From positions 1-35,050 of the forward strand of contig JAOPXL010000027.1 in NCBI GenBank assembly GCA_025965175.1: 35,050 nt of DNA, in the 5' to 3' direction. Source of the stretch: Aeromicrobium sp. Lineage in GTDB: Bacteria; Actinomycetota; Actinomycetes; Propionibacteriales; Nocardioidaceae. How positions within the stretch are numbered: position 1 is the first letter of the stretch; each line of letters starts with the position of its first letter. Positions 1-7,061 of this stretch are shown in pieces. Made by a program: the position numbers and the translations under genes. The notes beneath the pieces are model-generated. The model was not told where the DNA came from, made no database searches, and saw only the letters and a list, made by a program, of their open reading frames with translations.

Positions 1-308
1 CGGAGCTTGTCCGCGATGGGGTCCATCCGCCGGGCCGCGAACATCGCGTACCAGATCGCGATGCCGAACGTCGTGACGAACTGCAGGAGGCCGAACACCA
101 GGGCGACGTTGATGTTGCCGAACAGGACGTGGCCCATGAAGCCGCCCGCATAGATCGAGAGCAGGACGTAGAGCAGGTACCAGGCCATGAAGGCGATGGT
201 CAGCGGGACGACGAATCGCAGGTAGGAGCGCTTGAGCTCGGCGAAGTCGTCCGACGCATGGATGCGTTGATAGGCCTCGTGTGCTTGGGGCGTGATCTTC
301 TCCACCAC
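1..308 (-). CDS. DUF485 family membrane protein, partial (C-terminus beyond window)
   Basis: The first 102 residues of a DUF485 protein are present; the rest lies outside the window. The start is GTG at 308, with AGGTGA six bases upstream; a second GTG at 305 is possible. The visible protein opens with a soluble segment containing AYQRIHASDDFAELK, then has two membrane helices around FVVPLTIAFMAWYLLYVLL and VALVFGLLQFVTTFGIAIWYAMF. This layout is typical of DUF485 proteins, which in many bacteria are encoded next to acetate/monocarboxylate sodium:solute symporters. Here the symporter gene lies 177 bases upstream on the same strand. Partnership with the symporter is inferred from this conserved pairing; the biochemical role of DUF485 is unclear. 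A CRP-like site and a TACCGT -10 box lie in the gap, so the gene may have its own promoter. Confidence 0.85.
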   Translation of the reverse strand, partial: MVEKITPQAHEAYQRIHASDDFAELKRSYLRFVVPLTIAFMAWYLLYVLLSIYAGGFMGHVLFGNINVALVFGLLQFVTTFGIAIWYAMFAARRMDPIADKL

Positions 309-363
309 CGTGGGTCACCTCATTCGTGAGAAGGGCGGACGGCGCGGATCGCGCCACGGCTCG

Positions 364-369
364 ACGGTA
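364..369 (-). promoter_or_regulatory. Putative -10 box for the DUF485 gene
   Basis: On the minus strand TACCGT fits the actinobacterial TANNNT -10 pattern and lies about 55 bases before the GTG start at 308. The resulting transcript would carry a leader of roughly 50 bases containing the AGGTGA ribosome binding site. No convincing -35 is visible, but the CRP-like palindrome lies where one would be expected. Confidence 0.35.
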
Positions 370-383
370 GGAGCGCGAAGGGG

Positions 384-399
384 TGTGAGCCAGATCACC
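384..399. promoter_or_regulatory. CRP/GlxR-like binding site
   Basis: The sequence TGTGAGCCAGATCACC matches the cAMP-receptor consensus TGTGA-N6-TCACA at nine of ten fixed positions. It lies in the gap between the symporter stop and the DUF485 start and overlaps the expected -35 region of the DUF485 promoter. Carbon-source transporters, including acetate-type symporters, are common targets of CRP/GlxR proteins in Actinobacteria, so the site fits its neighbours. Occupancy is inferred. Confidence 0.5.
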
Positions 400-485
400 G
401 GGCCACGCCTGCGGTGGAGGACGTACGCGCTGCGGCGTGCGGTCGACGGCGTACGACAAACGGTCGGTCAGGCGCGACGAACGGC

Positions 486-1976
486 TCAGTAGCGGCGGTC
501 GACCTCGAGGCGCTCGGGCGTGTGCAGCCGGACCATGGTGCGCGAGACGTTGGCCGGGACACTCTTGTGGGTCAGCAGCGAGACCCCGATCATCAGGCCG
601 AGGCCGATCGGAACCGTCCAGGCGGCGGGTTGGCTCATCAGCGCGCCGAACCAGCCGCCGGGGCTCGCGGTGATCGTCACGACGGTGGCCGTGGCGGCAC
701 AGACTCCGCCGCCGACCAGGCCGGCGATCGCGCCGTGGGCGGTCAGGCCGCGCCACCAGATGCCCAGCACCAGCAGCGGGCAGAACGTCGACGCCGCGAG
801 GGCGAAGGCGAACGTCACGGAGTTGGCCACCGCGATCCGTTCAGCGGCCAGCGCCAGCCCCAACGGGATCACGACACACCCGGCCGCCGCCAGGCGCAGC
901 GCCGTGACGGTCGTCAGCCGCCCGCGCGCCAGCCCCTGGCCGACGACGCCCGCGATCGACATCGTCAGGCCCGACGACGTCGACAGGAAGGCCGCGAACG
1001 CGCCGGCGGTCAGCAGCGCTGCGAGCAGCTCGCCGGTCGTGCCGCCGACCATCCGGGACGGCAGCTCCAGCACGACGGTGTCGGTGCGACCCGACACCAG
1101 GAGGTCCCGGGCGTAGATCCGGCCCAGCACCCCGTAGACCGTCGGCAGCAGGTAGAAGACGCCGAGCAGGGCCAGGACGAACAGCGTCGTGCGGCGGGCG
1201 GCGTGCCCGTCCGGGTTGGTGTAGAACCGGACGACGACGTGCGGCAACCCCATCGTGCCGAGGAACGTCGCGACCATGACCGAGTACGTCAGATAGAGGC
1301 CGGGACCGTCGGCCTGGCTGAACGGGCGGAACCACTCCGCCGGGGCGACGGGGGAGGGCCGGTCGTCACCGGCCCACGCGTGGACCAGGAAGAACAGTGG
1401 GACGAGCAGGGCCGTGAGCTTGAGCCAGTACTGGAATGCCTGCACCAACGTGATGCTCCGCATCCCGCCGGAGACGACGTTGACCACGACGATGACCGCG
1501 ACCACGACGGTCCCGACCCACGTCGGTGCCCCGGTCACGGTCCGCAGCGTCAGCCCGGCGCCCTGGAACTGCGGCATCAGGTAGAGCCAGCCCACCGCGA
1601 CGACCAGCACGCTGGCGACGCGGCGCACCCCGAGGGACTGCAGACGTACCTGGGCGAAGTCCGGGATAGTGTAGGCACCCGACCGGCGCAGCGGGGCCGC
1701 GACGAACACCAGCAGGAGCAGGTAGCCGGTCGTCCAGCCGATGGGATACCAGAGCATGTCCGCGCCGTACGCCAGGACGAGCCCGGCGACGCCGAGGAAC
1801 GAGGCGGCCGAGAGGTACTCCCCGCCGATCGCCGAGCTGTTGAGGACGGGGCTGACCGAGCGGGAGGCGACGTAGAAGTCGCTCGTCGTGCGGCTCATAC
1901 GCAGCCCGAACGCGCCGATGCCCAGCGTCGCGACAGCCACCAGGGCGACCGCGACCATGCCGTAGGTCGTGTTCAT
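486..1976 (-). CDS. Sodium:solute symporter family protein (cation/acetate or monocarboxylate symporter type)
   Basis: A 496-residue polytopic protein with about 13 hydrophobic helices from residue 5 onward, the size and profile of the SSS family. Features near the N-terminus such as SRTTSDFYVASRSVSPVLNSSAIGG (split over the first two helices) are typical of the ActP/MctC branch, which moves acetate, pyruvate or propionate with a cation across the cytoplasmic membrane. I chose ATG at 1976 because it overlaps the stop of the preceding gene (ATGA) and gives the family's usual N-terminus; the open frame extends further upstream without a better start. It sits in an operon with a LytTR/LytS two-component system and is followed by a DUF485 gene, an arrangement seen for acetate-type symporters. 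The substrate is inferred, not shown. Confidence 0.85.
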   Translation of the reverse strand: MNTTYGMVAVALVAVATLGIGAFGLRMSRTTSDFYVASRSVSPVLNSSAIGGEYLSAASFLGVAGLVLAYGADMLWYPIGWTTGYLLLLVFVAAPLRRSGAYTIPDFAQVRLQSLGVRRVASVLVVAVGWLYLMPQFQGAGLTLRTVTGAPTWVGTVVVAVIVVVNVVSGGMRSITLVQAFQYWLKLTALLVPLFFLVHAWAGDDRPSPVAPAEWFRPFSQADGPGLYLTYSVMVATFLGTMGLPHVVVRFYTNPDGHAARRTTLFVLALLGVFYLLPTVYGVLGRIYARDLLVSGRTDTVVLELPSRMVGGTTGELLAALLTAGAFAAFLSTSSGLTMSIAGVVGQGLARGRLTTVTALRLAAAGCVVIPLGLALAAERIAVANSVTFAFALAASTFCPLLVLGIWWRGLTAHGAIAGLVGGGVCAATATVVTITASPGGWFGALMSQPAAWTVPIGLGLMIGVSLLTHKSVPANVSRTMVRLHTPERLEVDRRY

Positions 1977-2371
1977 GGGCTGTCGGGGCGGTGCGGCTCG
2001 ACGAGCTCGGTGAAGTCCCGCTCGGCGCGCTCGACCTGGCGGATGTAGAGCCACCCGAGCACGAACAGCCCGGGATAGACCAGCACACCCAGGATCAGCC
2101 ACGGCAGCGGCACGCCCAGCACGTGCATCTCGGTGACGCTGTCGAACGCCAGGAACAGCAGCGGCAGCGCCCCGATCGAGAGCACGAGGGTTGCGGCGAC
2201 GGTGAGGGCCGCGCGGAGCTGGGCGCGGATCAGCGAGCGCATGTAGACCTCGCCGATGCCGGTCGACTCGTCGATCTCCTGGCGGACGCTGCGGCGCACG
2301 TGTGCCGGGGCCGACGTCAGGGGGCTGGTGATGCGGACCCGTCCGGTGGGCTCGCCGGGCTCCTCGGTCAC
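1973..2371 (-). CDS. Small two-helix membrane protein of the symporter operon
   Basis: A 132-residue protein starting at GTG 2371, overlapping the response regulator stop (GTGA) and ending in an ATGA overlap with the symporter, so translation of all three genes is probably coupled. Residues 1-50 are soluble and charged (SVRQEIDESTGIGEVYM). Two membrane helices follow at about 53-78 and 86-110, and the tail ends YIRQVERAERDFTELVEPH. The helix pair and the charged C-terminal segment resemble DUF485 proteins in layout, but I cannot assign it to that family with confidence. Its position between regulator and transporter suggests an accessory subunit or a sensor-transporter link; this is inference. 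No known catalytic motif is visible. Confidence 0.75.
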   Translation of the reverse strand: MTEEPGEPTGRVRITSPLTSAPAHVRRSVRQEIDESTGIGEVYMRSLIRAQLRAALTVAATLVLSIGALPLLFLAFDSVTEMHVLGVPLPWLILGVLVYPGLFVLGWLYIRQVERAERDFTELVEPHRPDSP

Positions 2372-3117
2372 AGTGCCCGCTCGTGGATCAGCTCGCGGAG
2401 TGCACGCGCGTGCCGGCGGGCGACCTGGATCTCGACGAGCTCGTCGCCGGCCGGCACCAGCACGCTGAGCCGACCGGCCTGCACCCGCAGCTCGCGGACG
2501 TGGACGAGGTTGACGACGTGGCTGCGGTGCACGCGGGCGAACCCGGCGTCGGCCCAGTCGTCGGCCAACGTCGTCAGCGGCGTACGGATCAGGTGGTTCC
2601 CGCCGTCGACGACGTGCAGACGGACGTAGTCGCCCTGAGCCTCGACGTACGACACCGAGGCCCGGGTCACGAACCGGGTGACGCCGCCGAGCTCGACCGC
2701 GATCCGGTCGTCCGTCGGTGCGGGAGCGACCTCGACGTCGGCGCACGCGCGGCGGACGCTCTCGCGCAGGCGCTCCTCCCGGACGGGCTTGAGCAGGTAG
2801 TCGACGGCGTTCATCTCGAACGCCTCGACGGCGTGCGCGTCGTGGGCCGTGACGAACACGATCCGCGGCGGCGTGCGGAACCTGCCCAGGAGGCGCGCGA
2901 TCTCCAGCCCGCTCAGCCCCGGCATCGCGACGTCGAGGAAGACCAGGTCGATGTCGCCCTCGTCCAGCACCCGCAGCGCCTCGGCCCCGGAGCGGGCAGC
3001 CCGGACCGAGTCGATCCGGTCGTCCCGGCCCAGCATCCAGACCAGCTCGTCGAGGACGGGCTGCTCGTCGTCGACGACGAGGGTCCGCAACGCCGGTGGG
3101 CTCATGCAGCCGATCAT
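2368..3117 (-). CDS. LytTR-type response regulator
   Basis: A 249-residue protein with an N-terminal receiver domain (about 10-125) and a C-terminal LytTR DNA-binding domain (about 137-245). The receiver has the acidic pair D16-D17, the phosphorylated aspartate D62 in VFLDVAMPG, T90 and K110 in YLLKPV. The LytTR part shows YVEAQGDYVRL and the RVHRSHVVNL segment typical of the family. It is expected to be phosphorylated by the neighbouring LytS-type kinase and to control transcription, probably of the downstream symporter. The start is ambiguous: ATG 3117 has GAGG only one base upstream, whereas ATG 3105 has it 13 bases upstream and gives MSPPALRTLVVDDE. Its stop overlaps the next gene. Confidence 0.93.
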   Translation of the reverse strand: MIGCMSPPALRTLVVDDEQPVLDELVWMLGRDDRIDSVRAARSGAEALRVLDEGDIDLVFLDVAMPGLSGLEIARLLGRFRTPPRIVFVTAHDAHAVEAFEMNAVDYLLKPVREERLRESVRRACADVEVAPAPTDDRIAVELGGVTRFVTRASVSYVEAQGDYVRLHVVDGGNHLIRTPLTTLADDWADAGFARVHRSHVVNLVHVRELRVQAGRLSVLVPAGDELVEIQVARRHARALRELIHERAL

Positions 3118-3126
3118 GCCTCAAAT

Positions 3127-3189
3127 CGCTGGGAGTGACGTTTGGGCCCCCGAACGGCCCGATCCGGGGCTCAAACGTCACCCCCAGCG
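3127..3189. repeat. Long palindrome between kinase and regulator genes
   Basis: Two 24-base arms (3127-3150 and 3166-3189) are inverted repeats with two mismatches, separated by a 15-base loop. The palindrome begins just after the kinase stop and ends 9 bases before the regulator start, so in the transcript it would fold into a stable stem between the two genes. It could act as an attenuator, an RNA processing site or a dispersed palindromic repeat. No T-run follows, so it is not a classical terminator. Confidence 0.7.
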
Positions 3190-3190
3190 G

Positions 3191-4324
3191 TCAGGGAGGG
3201 CCGTCGAGGCCGCCGGGGTGGAACTTGGGGACGCGGACCGTGACCTTGGTGCCGTGCCCCGGGGCGGTCTCGACGACGATCCCGTGCTCGTCGCCGTACA
3301 CGGTCCGCAGCCGTTCATCGACGTTCGCGAGGCCGACCGACGCGCTGGTCGTACGCCCTGACAATGCGTCGCGGACCGTATCGGGATCCACGCCGACCCC
3401 GTCGTCCTCGATCGTGATGACGCACTCGAGGCCCTCGTCGAGCGCAACGACCGTGACGGTGCCGGCGCCGGGCTTCGCCTCGAGGCCGTGGCGGACGGCG
3501 TTCTCGACCAGCGGTTGCACCGCGAGGAACGGCAGCCGGACGCTCAGGACCTCCGGGGCGACCCGGATGACGACCCGGAGCCGGTCGCCGAAGCGGGCCT
3601 TCTCCAGCACGAGATAGCGCTCGATCGACCGCAGCTCCTCCGCGAGGGTCGTGAACTCCCCGTGCTCGCGGAACGAGTAGCGGGTGAAGTCGGCGAACTC
3701 CAGCAGCAGGTCCCGGGCCCGCTCGGGGTCGGTACGCACGAAGGACGCGATCGCCCCCAGCGAGTTGTAGATGAAGTGCGGCGAGATCTGCGCCCGCAGC
3801 GCCCGCAGCTCGGCTTCCATCAGTGCCGTCCGGGACTCCGCCAGCTCGGCGAGCTCGAGCTGGCTCGACATCCACCGGGCGACCTCGGTCGTCGCCCGCG
3901 CCAGCCCAGCGGAGGCCTCGTCGCTGGCCACGACGATGCTGCCGACCAGGCGCCCGTCGACCGACAGCGGCGCCACGATCGCGTGCGCCGACGCCTGGGT
4001 CGTGCCGCTGGCGAGCGCGTGGGCGGTCAGCTCCTGCACGTCGGGCAGGCCGTCGCCGGCAAGCGTGCGATGCAGGTCGGTGATCGCCACCGCCGGTCGC
4101 CCGAGGAGGCGGCGCACGTGGGGCAGGGCCAGGGTCGCGCTCTCGGCGTCCAGCCCGCGGCGCAGCGCCGGGGCGGCGAGCGACGCGGTGTGCAGGGTCT
4201 CGTACGTCGCACGGCCCGCCGGTGAGCCCAGGACCCGACGGTGCGTCAGCAGCCGCCACCGGATGAACGTGGCCGACGCGACGAGCGCGACGATCGCCGC
4301 CGCGGCGGTCCTGATGTTGTCCAT
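3191..4324 (-). CDS. LytS-type sensor histidine kinase
   Basis: A 377-residue kinase with one membrane helix at about 7-23, a GAF-like sensor region at about 40-155, a linker rich in leucine and glutamate (157-178), and a His_kinase/HATPase module. The phosphorylated histidine is H183 in QISPHFIYNSL; the N box is VQPLVENAVRHG (N275) and the G1 box DDGVGVD (D308). This HPhFxxN arrangement is the mark of the LytS/YehU class that pairs with LytTR regulators. With one anchor and a GAF-like domain, it may sense a cytoplasmic metabolite rather than an external ligand; this is inference. The ATG start lies 6 bases after a TAGCGT box, which indicates a leaderless transcript. The gene heads the operon down to the symporter. 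Confidence 0.92.
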   Translation of the reverse strand: MDNIRTAAAAIVALVASATFIRWRLLTHRRVLGSPAGRATYETLHTASLAAPALRRGLDAESATLALPHVRRLLGRPAVAITDLHRTLAGDGLPDVQELTAHALASGTTQASAHAIVAPLSVDGRLVGSIVVASDEASAGLARATTEVARWMSSQLELAELAESRTALMEAELRALRAQISPHFIYNSLGAIASFVRTDPERARDLLLEFADFTRYSFREHGEFTTLAEELRSIERYLVLEKARFGDRLRVVIRVAPEVLSVRLPFLAVQPLVENAVRHGLEAKPGAGTVTVVALDEGLECVITIEDDGVGVDPDTVRDALSGRTTSASVGLANVDERLRTVYGDEHGIVVETAPGHGTKVTVRVPKFHPGGLDGPP

Positions 4325-4330
4325 CGGGCG

Positions 4331-4336
4331 ACGCTA
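4331..4336 (-). promoter_or_regulatory. Leaderless promoter -10 box for the kinase operon
   Basis: TAGCGT on the minus strand is followed by six bases and then the kinase ATG, the spacing of leaderless transcription in Actinobacteria. The region where a -35 would lie falls inside the 12-base tandem repeats at 4353-4397. Confidence 0.5.
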
Positions 4337-4352
4337 CCGCGACCACCACCCC

Positions 4353-4397
4353 CGCGAGTGGCCCCGCGAGTGGCCCCGCGAGTGGCCCGCGAGTGGC
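4353..4397. repeat. 12-base tandem repeat, 3.7 copies
   Basis: The unit CGCGAGTGGCCC occurs three times without change (4353-4364, 4365-4376, 4377-4388), followed by a partial copy GCGAGTGGC that runs into the left arm of the palindrome at 4389-4448. The repeats probably arose by slippage from the palindrome's own arm sequence. They lie upstream of the kinase promoter. Confidence 0.85.
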
Positions 4398-4448
4398 GCA
4401 CAGTGGCTGGATCTGGGGGCTCGAATCCAGCCACACTGCGCCACTCGC
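4389..4448. repeat. Long palindrome between bioN and the kinase promoter
   Basis: Two 24-base arms (4389-4412, 4425-4448) are complementary except for a 3-base internal mismatch, with a 12-base loop. The palindrome lies 15 bases beyond the kinase-side end of the bioYMN operon, i.e. on the upstream side of the kinase promoter and downstream... of no same-strand stop, so it does not work as a terminator for bioYMN, whose stop is at 4464 on the same strand and whose transcript would run through it. It could serve as that operon's 3' end hairpin, since minus-strand transcription leaving bioN enters it. Confidence 0.65.
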
Positions 4449-4463
4449 AGGGAAGGGGGCGGG

Positions 4464-5075
4464 TCAGTCGTCGCCGATGCCCCGGGCGTGCAGGGCGGCG
4501 CCGGTCTCGTACGCCTGGGCGACCGTCCGGATCGCCATCGGGACCAGCAGGGCCCGCGGACTGCGCTCGAGGCCCCGGGCCTTCGCCGCAGCGCGGGTCT
4601 CCTGCGCGATCTCCAGGATCCCGGGGATCGCGCGCAGGACGAGGGAGAACGCCAGGGCGAAGCGCTCGGGATTGACCCCGAACCGGCGGAACGGCCCGAG
4701 CCCGGTCGTGATCGCGTCGAGCATCGCGTCGATCGCGGTGGTCGCGGTGAAGACCAGGGCCGCGAGGACCGACGCGAGCAGCCCGGCGACGACGTGGATC
4801 GCGGTCGGCCAGCCCTGCTGCCAGACCTGGAAAGCCGTGACGACCACGACGACCAGCAGCAGCGGGCGCAGCGCCCGCACGGTGCTGCGCAACGGCATCC
4901 GCACCCACAGCGCCAAGGCGATCGCGACCCCGAGCAGGCCGACCGCCGGCCACGCGCCTGGCACCGCGACGGTCGCGACGCCGAACACCGCGAGCAGCCC
5001 GAGCTTGGGGCCCGCGGGGAGGCGGTGCAGCAGCGTCGTGCCGGGTCGGTACGCCCCGACGAGCAAGTTGCTCAT
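4464..5075 (-). CDS. bioN: BioN, transmembrane coupling protein of biotin ECF transporter
   Basis: A 203-residue EcfT/CbiQ-family protein. It has four to five membrane helices between residues 23 and 155 and the two ARG motifs of the coupling helices, KARG at 165-168 and HARG at 196-199, which contact the ATPase grooves. In energy-coupling-factor importers this subunit joins the substrate-binding S component BioY to the ATPase BioM in the cytoplasmic membrane. The ATG at 5075 overlaps the bioM stop (ATGA). It is the last gene of bioY-bioM-bioN. The biotin assignment rests on the linked bioY and the BioQ-type operators upstream. Confidence 0.92.
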   Translation of the reverse strand: MSNLLVGAYRPGTTLLHRLPAGPKLGLLAVFGVATVAVPGAWPAVGLLGVAIALALWVRMPLRSTVRALRPLLLVVVVVTAFQVWQQGWPTAIHVVAGLLASVLAALVFTATTAIDAMLDAITTGLGPFRRFGVNPERFALAFSLVLRAIPGILEIAQETRAAAKARGLERSPRALLVPMAIRTVAQAYETGAALHARGIGDD

Positions 5076-5770
5076 GCCCGCGCCAGGGTGCGATACGTCG
5101 AGACCGCCGCTTGGGGATCGCCGTCGAAGACGACCCGGGCGTCGTCGATCACCAGGGCCCGGTCGCAGCGGACGGCGAGGTCGAGGTCGTGGGTCACCAG
5201 GACCAGCTGCTGGGGGAGGGCGAACAGTCGATCGGCGACGATCTGGGTGTTGCGAAGGTCCAGCAGGGTTGTCGGCTCGTCCGCGACCAGGACCGCGGGG
5301 TCGGTGGCGAGGACTCCCGCGAGGGCCAGCATCTGCTTCTGCCCACCCGACAGGGCGTGCACCGTCGTGTCGGCCTTGTCACCCAGGCCGATCTCCTCGA
5401 GGATCGCCCGCGCCCGGGCCTGACGGGTCCTCTTGTCCTTGACGGTGCGTCGCAGGGACAGCGCGACGTCCTCGAGACAGGTCGGCATCACGAGCTGCGC
5501 GTCCGGGTTGGTGAAGACGAAGCCGACCTTGCGGCGTACGGCCGGGCCGTCGTGGACCGTGTCGAGTCCGTCGACCGTCACGGTGCCGCGGGTGGGCTCG
5601 ACCAGCCCGTTCAGCAGGCGGGCGAACGTCGACTTGCCGGAGCCGTTGCTGCCGACCAGGGCGATTCGGTGCTCGGTCAGGTGGACGCTGGTGGGGTGCA
5701 GCAGCGCGAGGTCGCCGCTCGGTGTGGGGACCGAGACGGCGACCTCGTCGAGCCGGATCGCGGGTGGCAC
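5072..5770 (-). CDS. bioM: BioM, ATPase of biotin ECF transporter
   Basis: A 232-residue ABC ATPase. Walker A is GSNGSGKST (about 40-48), the Q-loop glutamine is near 92 (NPDAQLVMPT, typical of ECF ATPases), the signature is LSGGQ (140-144), Walker B is LVADEPT (161-167) and the switch histidine is H194. It powers biotin import with BioN and BioY. I chose GTG at 5770, two bases beyond the bioY stop, because the longer open frame upstream only reads through bioY in another frame. A single ATPase gene, rather than an A/A' pair, fits the dedicated BioMNY class. Confidence 0.93.
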   Translation of the reverse strand: MPPAIRLDEVAVSVPTPSGDLALLHPTSVHLTEHRIALVGSNGSGKSTFARLLNGLVEPTRGTVTVDGLDTVHDGPAVRRKVGFVFTNPDAQLVMPTCLEDVALSLRRTVKDKRTRQARARAILEEIGLGDKADTTVHALSGGQKQMLALAGVLATDPAVLVADEPTTLLDLRNTQIVADRLFALPQQLVLVTHDLDLAVRCDRALVIDDARVVFDGDPQAAVSTYRTLARA

Positions 5771-5772
5771 GC

Positions 5773-6363
5773 TCAGCGCTTGGCGGTCAGCTGGGGGAAC
5801 GCCCGGTGGACCGCGGCGGCCACGATCGCCGCGATGACGCCCTTGAAGATGTCGGCGACGAAGAAGGGGGTCGCGTAGCCCCAGGCGGCGCCGATGCTGA
5901 CGTCGAGCTTGATCGACATGCCGATCGCACCGAGGACGCCGACGACGGCCACCGTGACGATCGCCGCGGCAACCGAGACCACGACCGTGAACGCCGCGGG
6001 GTTGGTCCGCGCTACCCGGGTCGCGACGAGGCCCACGAGGAAGGCGGCAATCGGGAACGCGAGCAGGTAGCCGCCCGTGGCACCGGTCCATGTCGCTGGC
6101 CCGCCGTGGCCGCCGGAGAACACGGGGACACCGGCCGTCCCCACCGCGAGGTAGAGCAGGACCGCGAGGGCGCCGCGCCTGGCTCCGAGGACCGCGGCGG
6201 CGAGGAAGATCGCGAACATCTGCAGCGTGAACGGCACGCCGACCCCCGTGACGCTGAACGCCGGGAGGATCGCGCACACCGCGATGAAGGCCGCGAAGGT
6301 CGCGACGAGCGCGAGGTCGGTCGTGTTGAGCCGGCTGCGGCGGGGCGCGCTGGTCGTGGTCAT
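5773..6363 (-). CDS. bioY: BioY, biotin-binding S component
   Basis: A 196-residue, six-helix membrane protein of the BioY family. Recognisable features are the segment TGVGVPFTLQMFAIFLAA near residues 39-57, GPATWTGATGGYLLAFPIAAF near 88-110 (split by a turn) and the C-terminal WGYATPFFVADIFKGV helix. BioY captures biotin with high affinity at the membrane. The ATG at 6363 has AGGAG five bases upstream. The gene opens the bioYMN operon and is divergent from a TetR-family gene. Two BioQ-type operators lie between them, so it is expected to be repressed when biotin is plentiful. Confidence 0.95.
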   Translation of the reverse strand: MTTTSAPRRSRLNTTDLALVATFAAFIAVCAILPAFSVTGVGVPFTLQMFAIFLAAAVLGARRGALAVLLYLAVGTAGVPVFSGGHGGPATWTGATGGYLLAFPIAAFLVGLVATRVARTNPAAFTVVVSVAAAIVTVAVVGVLGAIGMSIKLDVSIGAAWGYATPFFVADIFKGVIAAIVAAAVHRAFPQLTAKR

Positions 6364-6394
6364 GGGTGCTCCTGAAGAATGGGGAAAGGCCTCC

Positions 6395-6422
6395 TGAACG
6401 GTGCTCAGGTGAACGGCGTTCA
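6395..6422. promoter_or_regulatory. Tandem BioQ-type operators in the bioY/tetR divergent promoter
   Basis: TGAACGGCGTTCA (6410-6422) is a perfect TGAAC-N3-GTTCA palindrome. TGAACGGTGCTCA (6395-6407) is a second copy with one mismatch, 15 bases away centre to centre. The known BioQ operator of Corynebacterium is TGAAC-N3-GTTAC, nearly the same. On the minus strand TAGGTT (6427-6432) is a fitting -10 for bioY, which puts the perfect operator at the transcription start. On the plus strand TAGGCT (6433-6438) is a fitting -10 for the regulator, with the operator over its -35 region. Binding would therefore silence both directions. Confidence 0.8.
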
Positions 6423-6473
6423 GGTTAACCTATAGGCTGATCGCGCTGTCAATGTGACGTACTCGGAGGACCC

Positions 6474-7049
6474 ATGCGCTATCGCCGTGCCGACATCGTC
6501 GAGCGTGCCGTCGGCATCCTCGACCAGTACGGCCTGCCGGATCTGTCGATGCGTCGGATCGCGGGCGAGCTGGGCCTCCAGCCCTCGGCGCTCTACCACC
6601 ACTTCGCCAACAAGCAGGAGCTGCTGGCGGTCGTCGCGGATGAGCTCCTCGAGCGCGGAGCGCGGCCCGCCGCCGAGACCGTGAGCTGGGACCAGCAGGT
6701 CGTCGCCCTGAGCCATGAGCTGCGTGAGGCGATGCTGGCCTACCGCGACGGCGCCGAGCTCATCGCGACGGTGCACGCCTTCGGGCTGGGCGTCCACGCT
6801 CCGTCACGCCGGCTGACCGAGGCCGTGCGGAGGGCCGGCTTCGACGAGGTTTTCGCCCGGGCCGCCGCGATGACGGTCCTGCACTTCGTGTTTGGCCACG
6901 TGTCGGACGAGCAGACCCACCTGCAGGCCAACAGCGTCGGCGCGATCGACGACGCACCGCTGGACCGCGCCGGCGCGGGGTCGTTCGACCTGGGGTTGTC
7001 CCTGATCCTCGACGGGATTCGGCAGCGGCAGACCCAGGCCGCGGTCTGA
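6474..7049 (+). CDS. bioQ: TetR-family repressor, BioQ-like
   Basis: A 191-residue TetR-family regulator. The N-terminal helix-turn-helix spans about 8-50, with LSMRRIAGELGLQPSALYHHF as the core (split after GELG). The C-terminal domain is of the tetracycline-repressor type and contains a His/Asp-rich helix around FVFGHVSDEQTH. The ATG at 6474 has GGAGGA three bases upstream. Divergent placement against bioYMN and the TGAAC-N3-GTTCA operators strongly suggest the BioQ role known from Corynebacterium and Mycobacterium, that is, repression of biotin uptake and synthesis genes and of its own gene. In those systems BirA and biotin status feed into BioQ indirectly; how it senses biotin here is unknown. 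Confidence 0.85.
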   Translation: MRYRRADIVERAVGILDQYGLPDLSMRRIAGELGLQPSALYHHFANKQELLAVVADELLERGARPAAETVSWDQQVVALSHELREAMLAYRDGAELIATVHAFGLGVHAPSRRLTEAVRRAGFDEVFARAAAMTVLHFVFGHVSDEQTHLQANSVGAIDDAPLDRAGAGSFDLGLSLILDGIRQRQTQAAV

Positions 7050-7061
7050 GAGTGAGCGAGG

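Noticed and set aside
414-2048. Long plus-strand open frame opposite the symporter
   Set aside because: It is antisense to a clear membrane transporter and rich in Arg, Asp, Gln and Gly, the usual look of a shadow frame in GC-rich DNA.
2372-3181. N-terminal extension of the small membrane protein across the regulator gene
   Set aside because: The residues before GTG 2371 are Arg/Pro-rich and lie in another frame of the response regulator; only the last 132 codons look like protein.
4353-4448. CRISPR-like array
   Set aside because: Units are 12 bases and directly joined with no spacers, and no cas genes are present.
5771-6277. Extended BioM N-terminus through bioY
   Set aside because: It is an off-frame reading of bioY; ABC ATPases of this class begin near GTG 5770.
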